A stretch of DNA of 64,000 bases from Gautieria morchelliformis. Lineage: Eukaryota > Basidiomycota > Agaricomycetes > Gomphales > Gomphaceae. Below are positions 24,100 through 34,273 of this stretch, piece after piece. Each line of letters opens with the position of its first letter. The stretch's first letter is position 1. The DNA is taken from positions 1-64,000 of the forward strand of contig WHVA01000136.1 in the NCBI GenBank assembly GCA_015179125.1. Direction: 5' to 3'. A model generated the notes under the pieces. That model was given only the letters and a program-made list of their open reading frames with translations, searched no databases and was not told the DNA's origin. Both the position numbers and the translations under genes were made by a program.

Positions 24100-25330
24100 T
24101 TTTGGAATAGGATTATGACAAGGAATTTGATACCTGTGGCACCTGCGGAGACCAACACAAGACCTCGGCCTGCGCCAACACTAGTAAGGTCTGGTGCGCG
24201 TCCTGCAACACAGACACCCATGCCAGCTGGGACTGAGCATGTCCCTCATTCATACGCAGATGCGAAGAGATGGACGGGAGACTGCCGGAGAACCTCCTGC
24301 CTTACTTCCCCACAGCAGAACCATGGATGCACGTCTCGCAGCCACCAAAAATAGCCCCCCCCCACGCTGATGCTACCACCACCTGCCAACCCACACACCA
24401 CAGGGGGGTGGACAACAGTCTCCTGCCACGGTAACACGCACAGACAAACCACTCTACCCTACCAGCCGGCACTACCAATACGACCGCCGGCGGGCCAGGG
24501 GAGACCCATATCACAACGGCAGACCAGCCCTGCCACCTTACCCAACTGCATCGACTTAGGCCCCACACAACAATGGGGCGACACAGGCAACCAAACAGGT
24601 CAGCCCCCGCCTATGCAAAACTGATGTCATATACGATAGAACCCACACCGAAGAGATTGAAAATATTCCAACAAAACCTAAACAAATCCGACAAAGCTCA
24701 ATTCAACCTCATCAACTCGCCGATACACAACAGCTGGGACCTCGTACTCCTACAAGAACCATACATCGACGCCCTGGGAAATACCAAGGCCAACCATAAC
24801 TGGCACATACTCTACCCCACGTCCCACCTTACTGACAACTCCACAAAGCGTTCCGTCATCCTGGTCAATGCGATGCTTGACACAAATACATGGAAACAAC
24901 TAGTGTACACACACTCGAACGACGTCACCGTGTTCCAGCTCACACACCCACAAGGTAAAGTAACGATATTTAACATATATAATGATTGTACACACTTGAG
25001 CACCATATGCCACCTCGAGCAATTTCTAGAGACAGAGCGACACGACATACTATCACGTGACTCGGATGCCATGGTCTGGTGCGGGGACTTCAACCGTCAT
25101 CATCCCATGTGGGACAAGGAGCGGAACTGTCACCTCTTTACGGCTGCAGCAATGGCGGAGGCGGAGAAGCTGATAGCAGCGATAGCAGACTACAACATGG
25201 TAATGACATTACCAAAGTGCCTGCCCACTCTACAGTCCATGTCAACAAAGAATTGGACTAGAGTGGACAACGTGTTCTGCACTGACAACGTAGCTGACTC
25301 CATAGTTAAGTGTGACACTGACCCGGGCGC
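24100..25330 (+). mobile_element. LINE (Tad1-like), 5' half: ORF1 zinc knuckles and ORF2 endonuclease
   Basis: Non-LTR retrotransposon. The end of ORF1 (about 24112-24330) encodes zinc knuckles CGTCGDQHKTSAC and CASCNTDTHASWD, then ENLLPYFPTAEPWM, as in fungal Tad-type gag-like proteins. ORF2 starts near 24624 and gives an apurinic-type endonuclease: IFQQNLNKS, LLQEPYID, WCGDFNRHHPMWD and TRVDNVFC. The reading frame ends at DTDPGA exactly where the left hydrophobin repeat arm begins (25331), so reverse transcriptase and 3' end are missing. ORF1 has a stop (SWD-stop-ACP) where the family has Arg, consistent with CGA to TGA. Loss of the 3' rather than 5' part is unusual for a LINE and points to a later rearrangement. 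Confidence 0.85.
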
Positions 25331-25862
25331 AGTTTCAAGAGCAAACTTCCCAAGGCCTTAAAAAGTGCCAAACCTCTAACGAGTCAAGTGCTAACCAAGA
25401 CCGGCCAGCTCTATCCAAGGAGACAAAGGAACACGTCATTGCCTAGGACGAGCTTTTTAGGCGTGTACAGTAACAATTGAATGGCTGATAGTAACTGATC
25501 TGGCGTGTGATGTCTACGCTCGACCAACAGCGGATATCTACAATGAATCGCCTGCGCTTCCGTGAAATGATCAACGTCGCATCTCGGGCAAGGAGAGCGT
25601 GAAAATCCTTTGCCTTGCCGAAGCTAGCGAACTAATTCACCAGCATCACTAGCATATATAGGTTAGACGGGTTCTGCATAGAATGGATGGCTGAAAGCCA
25701 ACACGATGCCAATTTTCCTTTTTTTTTAACAATAAAATTGCAATTTATTGCACGCATGTTGCAGATCAACGACATTGACTACAGAAATATACACGCAAGA
25801 CCAATTCACATGGAAAAGAGAGTTATGCCCGAAATAAATTTAACAGCAATGGGTAGTCTTAT

Positions 25863-26344
25863 TTACAAGGAGATGGGGGTGCAGCCGATGTTGATCTACA
25901 TTTATATTAAGCAAGGGTGCACTCATATCATGCCGAATAGGAACTCACGACGCCGTTGAAGTTGTTGTTAGTGCAACACACGGGCTGCTGGGTGCAGGTA
26001 CTACCTCTGCACATAGAATGGGTGGTTAGCAATTGATAACAAACCAGATCAAAGCAAGAAAAGACTAACACGATGTTGACGCAGTTGAGGCCAACAACGA
26101 CAGAGGGGTCCTGGAGGATAATACCGAGCAAGCCTATGATGGCGGCAGCACCGGGCAGAGAGTTGGCAGCTCCGACGCTGTTGCAGCACTGAGCAGCACC
26201 TGGCAAGGTTGTCAGCAGGGTGTCAAGCTATTAGAATACACACGAAGTCTCACCAGTGTTGCACTGCGAGGTGGTGGTGGTGGGAGCCGCGGCGGTAGCA
26301 AGGATAGCAAATGTGGAAACGACGACAGGCTTGAAGAACATCAT
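25863..26344 (-). CDS. class I hydrophobin, left copy
   Basis: Small secreted amphipathic protein that self-assembles at air-water interfaces to coat hyphae and fruiting structures. Four exons on the minus strand (mirror of the right copy), joined length 103 residues. A ~20-residue signal peptide starts MMFFKPVVV. The eight cysteines follow the hydrophobin order C-x-CC-x-C-x-C-x-CC-x-C: QCNTG, AQCCNSV, GLNCVN, STCTQ, PVCCTN and GCTPISL at the end. The start is the first of two adjacent ATGs, about 85 bp downstream of TATAAAAG. It differs from the right copy by one residue I could see, Val for Ala, in the codon split by intron 2. Both copies look intact. Confidence 0.93.
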
Positions 26345-26426
26345 GTTGAGAAGAGTAAGAAGAGCTGGAAGTGGTGAGTAGTTCGACTGGTTGGTTAAAC
26401 TGCAGAAAATCTACGAAAGGGATCGC

Positions 26427-26434
26427 CTTTTATA
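26427..26434 (-). promoter_or_regulatory. TATA box of left hydrophobin
   Basis: TATAAAAG on the minus strand, about 83 bp before the start codon; the same box lies at the mirror position in the right arm. Confidence 0.65.
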
Positions 26435-27139
26435 CGATGGACGGTGCATACCAGATGACATATTCGCTGCATCGAGGTACCCGTCGCTCCACAGTGGCGT
26501 TCATTCCGCACATGGTCCCGGACCACGACTTCAACTAACATCACAATGAGCAAATTGACCCATTTGTGGAAACTTGACAGCACAGCTAGAGAAGGGGATG
26601 ACAAATGTCATATATTCTGAAGGCGTATGCTGTGCTTTTGATCAAGTACGCACTAGTTCTGCGAACGCTCCACATCAATAGCGGGTGTTCGGCTAGCAAG
26701 GGTTCGAGCTTGCAACCAAGACAGGATTCGAGTTAGACAGGTAACAACCTGTAATAGCCACAACGATCTGCATTGGAGCTTGACGTTGAATAAATATCTG
26801 ATTAACCATAGGAATGTTTAGGCCAAGGACTGCTGCTGGTCACAGGAAATATGAACAGCATTAGAAGCCAAGAGAAGCACAAGCAGTATTTCGTGGACGT
26901 AAAACTTGAAAAACAAAACATTGACAGCGGCCACCTGAACTATGACGGTGTTCGCTGCCTTCTTTGACGCCGCTGGACGAGCAATGAGCACTGGCAGGCA
27001 ACAACCGCACCGACAGTGAGCCTTAAGGCACAGCCACATTAGTCGGTGAAAACCATCAGTCTGAGGATCATCAGTGATTGTGACGGTAGGTTTCATTACG
27101 GTATAGCTGTTGTCCGTGACCTTGGCATCCCGTAGAAGC

Positions 27140-28051
27140 TGAAAGCCAGCTTTTTGATGCTCCACCTCAGGGTAAAGTGAAGTAAAACATGGCATCTGTG
27201 CCAGTGGAGCGTTTTTCAGCCTTGAGTGGAGGCGTGCCTAGAACAATCTGGTGGCTTAGTAGAAGACTGTCACGGTGAAGCACTCCAAGCAATCTGCGCC
27301 CGCTAGTACGTAGGGGTCGGTCCAAACCTGTGTATAAGTATACGTTAGTATCCATCGGGACAAGACAGCTTGGCTGGCACGAGAAATTTGTTGATAGCTG
27401 GCTAAGTTGAGATTCCATCACCAGTCGTCATCGCTTACATAATTCATCAGTGTTAGGGACGTCCTTACACAGAAGAATTCCTTACCGAGCTCTCGGTTTC
27501 GCGCGTCGTCGCACGTGACCCTGTGCACATTCGCTGTCTCTCAACCTCAGCTTGTGTTTTTTATTCTTCTCTTTTGTTCTTCAGGGTGCGCTTCACCCTA
27601 TCGCTCAGCATTGCTAGTTCCCCTAAACTCTGCCGCACGCTCTGGATTGAGTCCCGTTGGTCCGCGCTCGCATCAGACACGCGTCAGCGAGCCGTCATAC
27701 GTGTCTCAACGGGAGTATGTAGGAACGCCAAGGCATATACCGTACGTACGGCAGCCCCAAGTACCTGGACAGCAGATACTATATGTCACGGTAAACGCTG
27801 CTCCCGACGCGGTCTTGTTGCGGATGCGTGCGGTTGCATCCGCAGAGCAGATCATGTCGACTATCCGGTGCCACATGACTTTGTTCTACGAAGCGTAGTA
27901 CCACGGCCAGGAGGAACGTTAAGGCATGTACCGTACGTATGGCAGCCCCAAGAACCTGGACAGCAGATACTATATATCACGGTAAACGCTGCTCCGCGGT
28001 CTTGTTGGGTGCAAGCTGCATCCGTGTTTCTTTTGGTGCCGCTTCACAATT
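27140..28051. repeat. spacer of the inverted duplication with a direct repeat
   Basis: Unique 912-bp spacer between the arms. It contains a direct repeat about 191 bp apart: copy 1 about 27721-27820 and copy 2 about 27912-28010, both with AAGGCAT-TACCGTACGTA and CTGGACAGCAGATACTATAT blocks. No gene is supported; frames that cross into the right arm are open but match no family I know. Confidence 0.75.
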
Positions 28052-28756
28052 GCTTCTACGGGATGCCAAGGTCACTGACAACAGCTATACCGTAATGAAA
28101 CCTACCGTCACAATCACTGATGATCCTCAGACTGATGGTTTTCACCGACTAATGTGGCTGTGCCTTAAGGCTCACTGTCGGTGCGGTTGTTGCCTGCCAG
28201 TGCTCATTGCTCGTCCAGCGGCGTCAAAGAAGGCAGCGAACACCGTCATAGTTCAGGTGGCCGCTGTCAATGTTTTGTTTTTCAAGTTTTACGTCCACGA
28301 AATACTGCTTGTGCTTCTCTTGGCTTCTAATGCTGTTCATATTTCCTGTGACCAGCAGCAGTCCTTGGCCTAAACATTCCTATGGTTAATCAGATATTTA
28401 TTCAACGTCAAGCTCCAATGCAGATCGTTGTGGCTATTACAGGTTGTTACCTGTCTAACTCGAATCCTGTCTTGGTTGCAAGCTCGAACCCTTGCTAGCC
28501 GAACACCCGCTATTGATGTGGAGCGTTCGCAGAACTAGTGCGTACTTGATCAAAAGCACAGCATACGCCTTCAGAATATATGACATTTGTCATCCCCTTC
28601 TCTAGCTGTGCTGTCAAGTTTCCACAAATGGGTCAATTTGCTCATTGTGATGTTAGTTGAAGTCGTGGTCCGGGACCATGTGCGGAATGAACGCCACTGT
28701 GGAGCGACGGGTACCTCGATGCAGCGAATATGTCATCTGGTATGCACCGTCCATCG

Positions 28757-28764
28757 TATAAAAG
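28757..28764 (+). promoter_or_regulatory. TATA box of right hydrophobin
   Basis: TATAAAAG 83 bp upstream of the start codon at 28847, identical to the mirror position in the left arm. Confidence 0.65.
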
Positions 28765-28846
28765 GCGATCCCTTTCGTAGATTTTCTGCAGTTTAACCAA
28801 CCAGTCGAACTACTCACCACTTCCAGCTCTTCTTACTCTTCTCAAC

Positions 28847-29328
28847 ATGATGTTCTTCAAGCCTGTCGTCGTTTCCACATTTGCTATCCTTGCTACCGCC
28901 GCGGCTCCCACCACCACCACCTCGCAGTGCAACACTGGTGAGACTTCGTGTGTATTCTAATAGCTTGACACCCTGCTGACAACCTTGCCAGGTGCTGCTC
29001 AGTGCTGCAACAGCGTCGGAGCTGCCAACTCTCTGCCCGGTGCTGCCGCCATCATAGGCTTGCTCGGTATTATCCTCCAGGACCCCTCTGTCGTTGTTGG
29101 CCTCAACTGCGTCAACATCGCGTTAGTCTTTTCTTGCTTTGATCTGGTTTGTTATCAATTGCTAACCACCCATTCTATGTGCAGAGGTAGTACCTGCACC
29201 CAGCAGCCCGTGTGTTGCACTAACAACAACTTCAACGGCGTCGTGAGTTCCTATTCGGCATGATCTGAGTGCACCCTTGCTCAATATAAATGTAGATCAA
29301 CATAGGCTGCACCCCCATCTCCTTGTAA
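28847..29328 (+). CDS. class I hydrophobin, right copy
   Basis: Exons 28847-28937, 28992-29121, 29185-29242 and 29296-29328; introns of 54, 63 and 53 bp all GT..AG; joined product 103 residues. Signal peptide, then Cys1 in SQCNTG, Cys2-3 in QCCNS, Cys4 in LNCVN, Cys5 in STCTQ, Cys6-7 in VCCTN, Cys8 in GCTPISL, giving the full class I pattern with a Gly/Leu/Val-rich loop LPGAAAIIGLLGIIL between Cys3 and Cys4. The last exon adds only ten residues but carries the eighth cysteine. The two copies are divergently transcribed, starts about 2.5 kb apart, each with its own promoter, so both could be expressed. Confidence 0.94.
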
Positions 29329-30089
29329 ATAAGACTACCCATTACTCTTATATTTCTTTCGGGCATAACTCTCTTTTCCATGTGAATTAGTCTAGCGTGT
29401 ATCTTTCTGTAGTCAATGTCGTTGATCTGCAACATGCCTGCAATAAACTGCAATTTTATTGTTAAAAAAAAAAGAAAATTGGCATCGTGTTGGCTTTCAG
29501 CCATCCATTCTATGCAGAACCCGTCTAACCTATATATGCTAGTGATGCTGGTGAATTAGTTCGCTAGCTTCGGCAAGGCAAAGGATTTTCACGCTCTCCT
29601 TGCCCGAGATGCGACGTTGATTATTTCACGGAAGCGCAGGCGATTCATTGTAGATATCCGCTGTTGGTCGAGCGTAGACATCACACGCCAGATCAGTTAC
29701 TATCAGCCATTCAATTGTTACTGTACACGCCTAAAAAGCTCGTCCTAGGCAATGACGTGTTCCTTTGTCTCCTTGGATAGAGCTGGCCGGTCTTGGTTAG
29801 CAGTTGACTCGTTAGAGGTTTGGCACTTTTTAAGGCCTTGGGAAGTTTGCTCTTGAAACTTGTCGCTTCGCACCATTCATTGCACTTACTCTGATTGAGA
29901 ACTGCGCCTGAATGAGCTGGAGACAGAGCATAGATCGCAAACGCACCTCGCGTGTAGCTTGCATAATATGGCGGCGGATCAAGTGTGGTCACTTCATGGA
30001 AGTTCATGCATACATTTCACCTTGGGGCGTTGCTGTTTGCTAGAAGCACAAGTTGAAAGATGAATGAGCTTGCCATCTGCACAACGTAT

Positions 30090-30715
30090 CCACTTACTAG
30101 CCAATTTTACAATCAACCACTTTGGGCATTCATGTACAACACGCAAATTATTGAAGAAAAACTCCATGTTCCGTGTGCGACATTCCGGATCGGACAAAGT
30201 TGCCGCCTCTAGCTCCCCAAACCTACAGTTCTTTGAAAGAATCATCAGGATGAGGGTCCGCCTGGGGCCGGGGGTGTTGATCGAGTTTACCAGGTACGGG
30301 GTCTTCAGACCTGTCCGGGTTATCGATTTATCCCTCAACATTTGACACTTCGATGATTCGCCAGTGGCTGAACCTTCGTAGCCACTTACTTGCAAATTTT
30401 ACAATCAACCACTAGTTCGGGCTTGACAGGTCATGTACAACATGCAAATTATCGAAGAAAAACTCCATGTTCCGTGTGCGACAGAAGTTCCGGATCGGAC
30501 AAAGTTGACGCCTCTAGCTCCTCAAACCTGTACAGTTCTTTGAAAGCATCATCAGAGATCGACCTTGATTAATTGGATCTAATCGGGTAAGAAACGTGAC
30601 AGTTTATCAGGTACGGGGTCTTTAGACTTGCCGTTATCCCTTGTGACGTCAACTTCGATGATTCTTTCTGCTTGCACGAGTTCGTTACTGGCAGTGTACA
30701 TCCACTTAGTGACGT
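30090..30715. repeat. tandem duplication of a ~300-bp unit
   Basis: Two diverged direct copies: about 30090-30379 and 30380-30715. Shared blocks include ACAATCAACCACT, GAAGAAAAACTCCATGTTCC, TCCGGATCGGACAAAGTTG, CTCTAGCTCC and CAGGTACGGGGTCTT, in the same order in both. A minus-strand frame in copy 1 (29994-30395) reads like one exon of an unidentified gene, so this may be a duplicated gene fragment. Confidence 0.8.
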
Positions 30716-30837
30716 GCTGAGGACACCATCATGATATGGCCCCGCATGCCCAGTGGGTTTATTGTCCTCCGTGACGTCGGGCCAGGGACTCGGACTCTGA
30801 TCAGCTTCCACTCCACTACACAGCCAGACGTTAGGTT

Positions 30838-31237
30838 GTTTTTTTTTTTTTTAATAATCCAATTTATCGTCTTTTGGGGCCGAGCCCTATGTAAGACGGT
30901 TTCTACAAAGCCCCGGTCAACAGGTGTGTCCGCCATGTCTTTCGTTCTCTATCCCTGCTTGCGCTCATGGGGCAGAGCCCCGAGCGAGTCCTGCCTATGT
31001 GGGCGGGGTTGTGGTAGCTTTGCGCATCGCGCATCCGTGTGATCTCTCCGCGTTTCATCTCGCCTCTCTGTCCTGCACCTCCGGTAGCTCGAGCTCCCCG
31101 TGCGTTTTTTCGAACCTGCGTGTAGCGCTGATATACTTGAACAAATGCGTCATCGCCTTCGGCCTTCCCAGCAATGTTCTCGCGGACTTCGCCCCTCTGC
31201 ACAGCCCCTTCATGCACCAGCACTCTCCTCTGCGCAG
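30838..31237 (-). mobile_element. SINE copy, probably 5'-truncated
   Basis: Minus-strand copy with the family 3' stem-loop (30869-30897) and a T run on the plus strand (its poly-A tail) at 30839-30852. CGTTAGGTT flanks both ends (about 30829-30837 and 31239-31247), giving a 9-bp target duplication. The body shares GCAAGCAGG-ATAGAGAACGAAAG with the copy at 4964. No good tRNA head is visible. Confidence 0.7.
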
Positions 31238-31247
31238 GCGTTAGGTT

Positions 31248-32667
31248 ATCATCCGTATGTCAAGTGCGGCCAGGTATCCGATGTGGCTTGCATCAATGCC
31301 TATGGGCCCCCCGAGTCAGTCGTCCTTTTGATTCTTCCGCCGCAATATCATGCTCCCTTACATGTCATATATCGTTTAGGTGTAACTTCACCCCAGCTTT
31401 CACATGGCGGTCCGACGAGGATGGCGGATATGAAAACAGTCTTGGAAGTCTTGTATCCACGTTCTTCACAATAAAGACTCATTCAGCCAGTCCCCTTGTT
31501 GCTTGAAGCTCTTCATAATCGCTGTCTGTGATGCTGAAGGCTCGCCTAACCTCTTGGAACGGATGGGGTGACACCCTCACCGGGGCCGCATGAGCAAACA
31601 AGAGTGGTAACGTTGTACTGTAGTAAAAAGATAGGGGCCGGTGCAATACCGAGCAGAAGCTCTACCTACAAAGATATCTCGATACCTTTGAGCCTGGGAA
31701 TAGACCTAAAGGAGCAGCGAAGGATGAAAGCAAGACAAGGTACCACTCCACATACCTTCAGACCTTGTGTTGAGCAGTGGAACAGTCCATGTGATCATAA
31801 CTGTGTTGATATTTTTCTCCTAGTAGGAAGGGGCCATCGCGTATGTGATCGTGACCTTCCGTTTTCCAGTAAATCTGTCGTATTTTGGATTCTGCATCCT
31901 TGAATAACTTAACATTCTCCTTTACTTCTCTCCATCCACCCCTAATCTTCTTCACTTCTGACGCTCAATTGCGGGGTATAATTAATAGTCGTATTCATGC
32001 TAGGCGGCTGGGACGGAGTCCGCTCGCACATATGCATGGCCAGTTTAGTGGACATTCGCTCTTTCTCGTTCTATTTCCGAAGGTTATATCATGGAGGAAC
32101 AGGGTTCTTTGTAGTTATATATATAGAGATATGTGACATATTCTGAGCCATATATAGTTACAGACCTACCTAAAGTCTGTCTATACGTCTGAGGTTGCTG
32201 GCGTGCGATGAGACGAGGTTAACAGCCCTTGCTGGAGTCAGGAAAGGACATATGGCCACATCTTCACGAATTGTGAAGAGGCAATCTTACCGGCCTCTGG
32301 CATGCTTCAATATTCGTGCGCACACAGACCTTAACAGACGGGCGATAATCGATACTAGGTGAGCTCTCATCACTCCGAAGATTATCTAGACTCAGCTATC
32401 CGTGGCCCGCAAATATTGGGCTTAAAACGCAATGATTCCGTGGTATTTACCGCGGTAAGACCCTTTGCGACTAAAAGAGCTGACCCGGCCTACCCCACGT
32501 CCACATATGTGAGGTCGCGACCTAAGTTTCTTTCAAACTCAGGATGATCAGGTGGATTTACCATGATGTTGGGCGCTCCTATGGCTCCCACGTTTTATGC
32601 AGCATTCACAGTGAGAATTTTGGGCGAGTAGATCGTACTCTGTATTATGTAATGTCGCTAACACCCT
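31248..32667. other. intergenic, no gene seen
   Basis: Upstream region of the methylesterase gene. Open frames are short and mutually shadowing. No repeat ends or motifs recognised. Confidence 0.45.
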
Positions 32668-34227
32668 ATGTCCGCACTTCAACGTTCCGCCTTGAGTGCC
32701 AGAATAGCCAAGCTGCCCCAGTTGCCGCCTGGAATTGCGCCAACTGTCGCACCGCAATCAAACTATGATGACTGTGAAGACGATGTGGAGGAAGACGAGA
32801 CTGATGGCTTGGGGGCATTGCCTAGCATGGCGCCCTCAAATCAGTACATATATCAACTTTTCTCTCGAAAGACGCCAGCAAACAAATTTGAATTTTTCTT
32901 GTTCCCTACAGATCAAACCGACCAAACCGGTCTCTAAAGCGCACCAAGCCCCACGATTCCGAACTTACACCTATTTCAGCAGCGTCATATTTTAGCCAAG
33001 CTGTAGAGGTTGCTGTGCCACCAGCCCAGCTCACATTCCGCGTTTACTACACACCTCCCAAATTATCTGGCACCAAGGGCACGGTTATGGTTTGCCACCA
33101 TGGCGCAGGCTTTTCTGCCCTCAGCTTTGCATGTTTCGCTAAGGAAGTGGAGAACTTGAGTCACGGAGAGTGTGGGGTATTAGCTCTAGACGCTAGAGAA
33201 CATGGTAGCTGTCCAGCGTGTGTGATTATGCTGGTGCTCACGTATGCTGGTACTCTAGGCAGGACTGAATCGACTGCTGCCGCAGAAGAGATGGACTTAT
33301 CGGTCGAGAGGCTCTGCGTCGACGTGGTAGAGTTGATAAAGACTATTTTTCCAACGCCGTCGGAATCTCCCACTCTACTTGTACGTATATTTACCTTCTT
33401 ATTCCGGTCATGGTTCTGAGACCAAGTACTTGTCAAGCTAGTAGGACACAGCATGGGCGGGTCTGTGATTGTTCGTGCCAGTGGTGCTCTTCTTGCAGCC
33501 AAGTACAAACTCGCTGGTGTTGCTGTTCTGGATGTTGTAGAAGGTGTGCATGAGTGCATTGCAATTGTTGAATCCAGGTCCTAATGCGCGTCCCTGTTAG
33601 GCTTCACTTTGGACGCCCTCCCACATATGCACAATCTCCTTGATTCTCGTCCAGATGGCTTTGATTCGCAGGAGGAGGCCATCCAATGGCAGTGCGTTGC
33701 CGTCTTATTTGTGTCACCTCATCAAGTATAAATTGCATTCAACTGCAGTGTTTCAACAAATACAATTCGCAATCCTCTTTCTGCCAGAATATCTGTTCCG
33801 CCAATAATCACTCCTTCCGGTACAGCATGGAGGTGGAGAACTCCATTACGCTCAACGGCCCCATATTGGGCTAGTGAGTCCCCAGATGTCCTGACTCTAT
33901 GTCATGCAAATTTTTGTATCCAGATTGGTTCACCGGCTTATCGAAGACGTTCCTGAGTGCTCGAACGGCGAGATTACTCGTCCTTGCCGGTACGGACCGC
34001 CTGGACAAGGAGCTCATGATTGGACAAATGCAGGGGAAATTTCAGCTAGTAGTAATTCCGAATGTGGGGCATATGGTGCATGAGGTTAGTCTCCCTTCCA
34101 TTATCATCATTGAGTGGTGGTCAACAATACGCAGGACGATCCGACACGCCTTGCGGAAATCCTGGTCGAGTTTTGGAAAAGGAACGATCGCGTTGTCGCC
34201 GGCGTGAAGAAGGTTGGAGAGTCATGA
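32668..34227 (+). CDS. PPE1: protein phosphatase methylesterase 1 (PME-1 / Ppe1)
   Basis: Alpha/beta hydrolase that removes the methyl ester from the C-terminal Leu of the PP2A catalytic subunit. First exons 32668-32843, 32912-33204, 33259-33380, 33438-33543, then three more ending at the TGA of 34225-34227. Family blocks in order: N-terminal PISAASYFSQAVEV, the oxyanion region MVCHHGAGFSALSFACFAKE, LALDAREHG, the nucleophile elbow LLLVGHSMGGSVIVRA, AIQWHV-TNTIRNP-SARISVP, PYWANWFTGLSKTFL, LLVLAGTDRLDKELMIGQMQ and the catalytic His in NVGHMVHE, ending LAEILVEFWKRN. The nucleophile Ser (GHSMGG) and His are present. Its stop lies 46 bp from the stop of the convergent RIX7 gene. Confidence 0.93.
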
Positions 34228-34273
34228 CATATTGTAGCCCCCAAGACATATGTATTACTCTGTCACGTTTAGC

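Larger units (their letters stand above)
25331..27139 (+). repeat. left arm of 1.8-kb inverted duplication
   Basis: 1809 bp whose reverse complement is found at 28052-29860 with no net length change: every matched pair of positions I checked sums to 55191. The arm contains a hydrophobin gene with promoter and 3' flank. Arms are very similar but not identical; differences cluster in the hydrophobin 3' flank (about 25835-25860 versus 29331-29356). Confidence 0.95.
28052..29860 (-). repeat. right arm of 1.8-kb inverted duplication
   Basis: Reverse complement of 25331-27139. On its outer side the sequence continues (29861-30007) without LINE similarity, while the left arm abuts LINE ORF2. That makes the LINE junction the breakpoint on the left side only. 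Confidence 0.95.

Noticed and set aside
26818-27195. protein-coding gene in the left arm (and its mirror at 27939-28373)
   Set aside because: The frame is kept in both arms only because the arms are nearly identical; no motif, signal or splice support.
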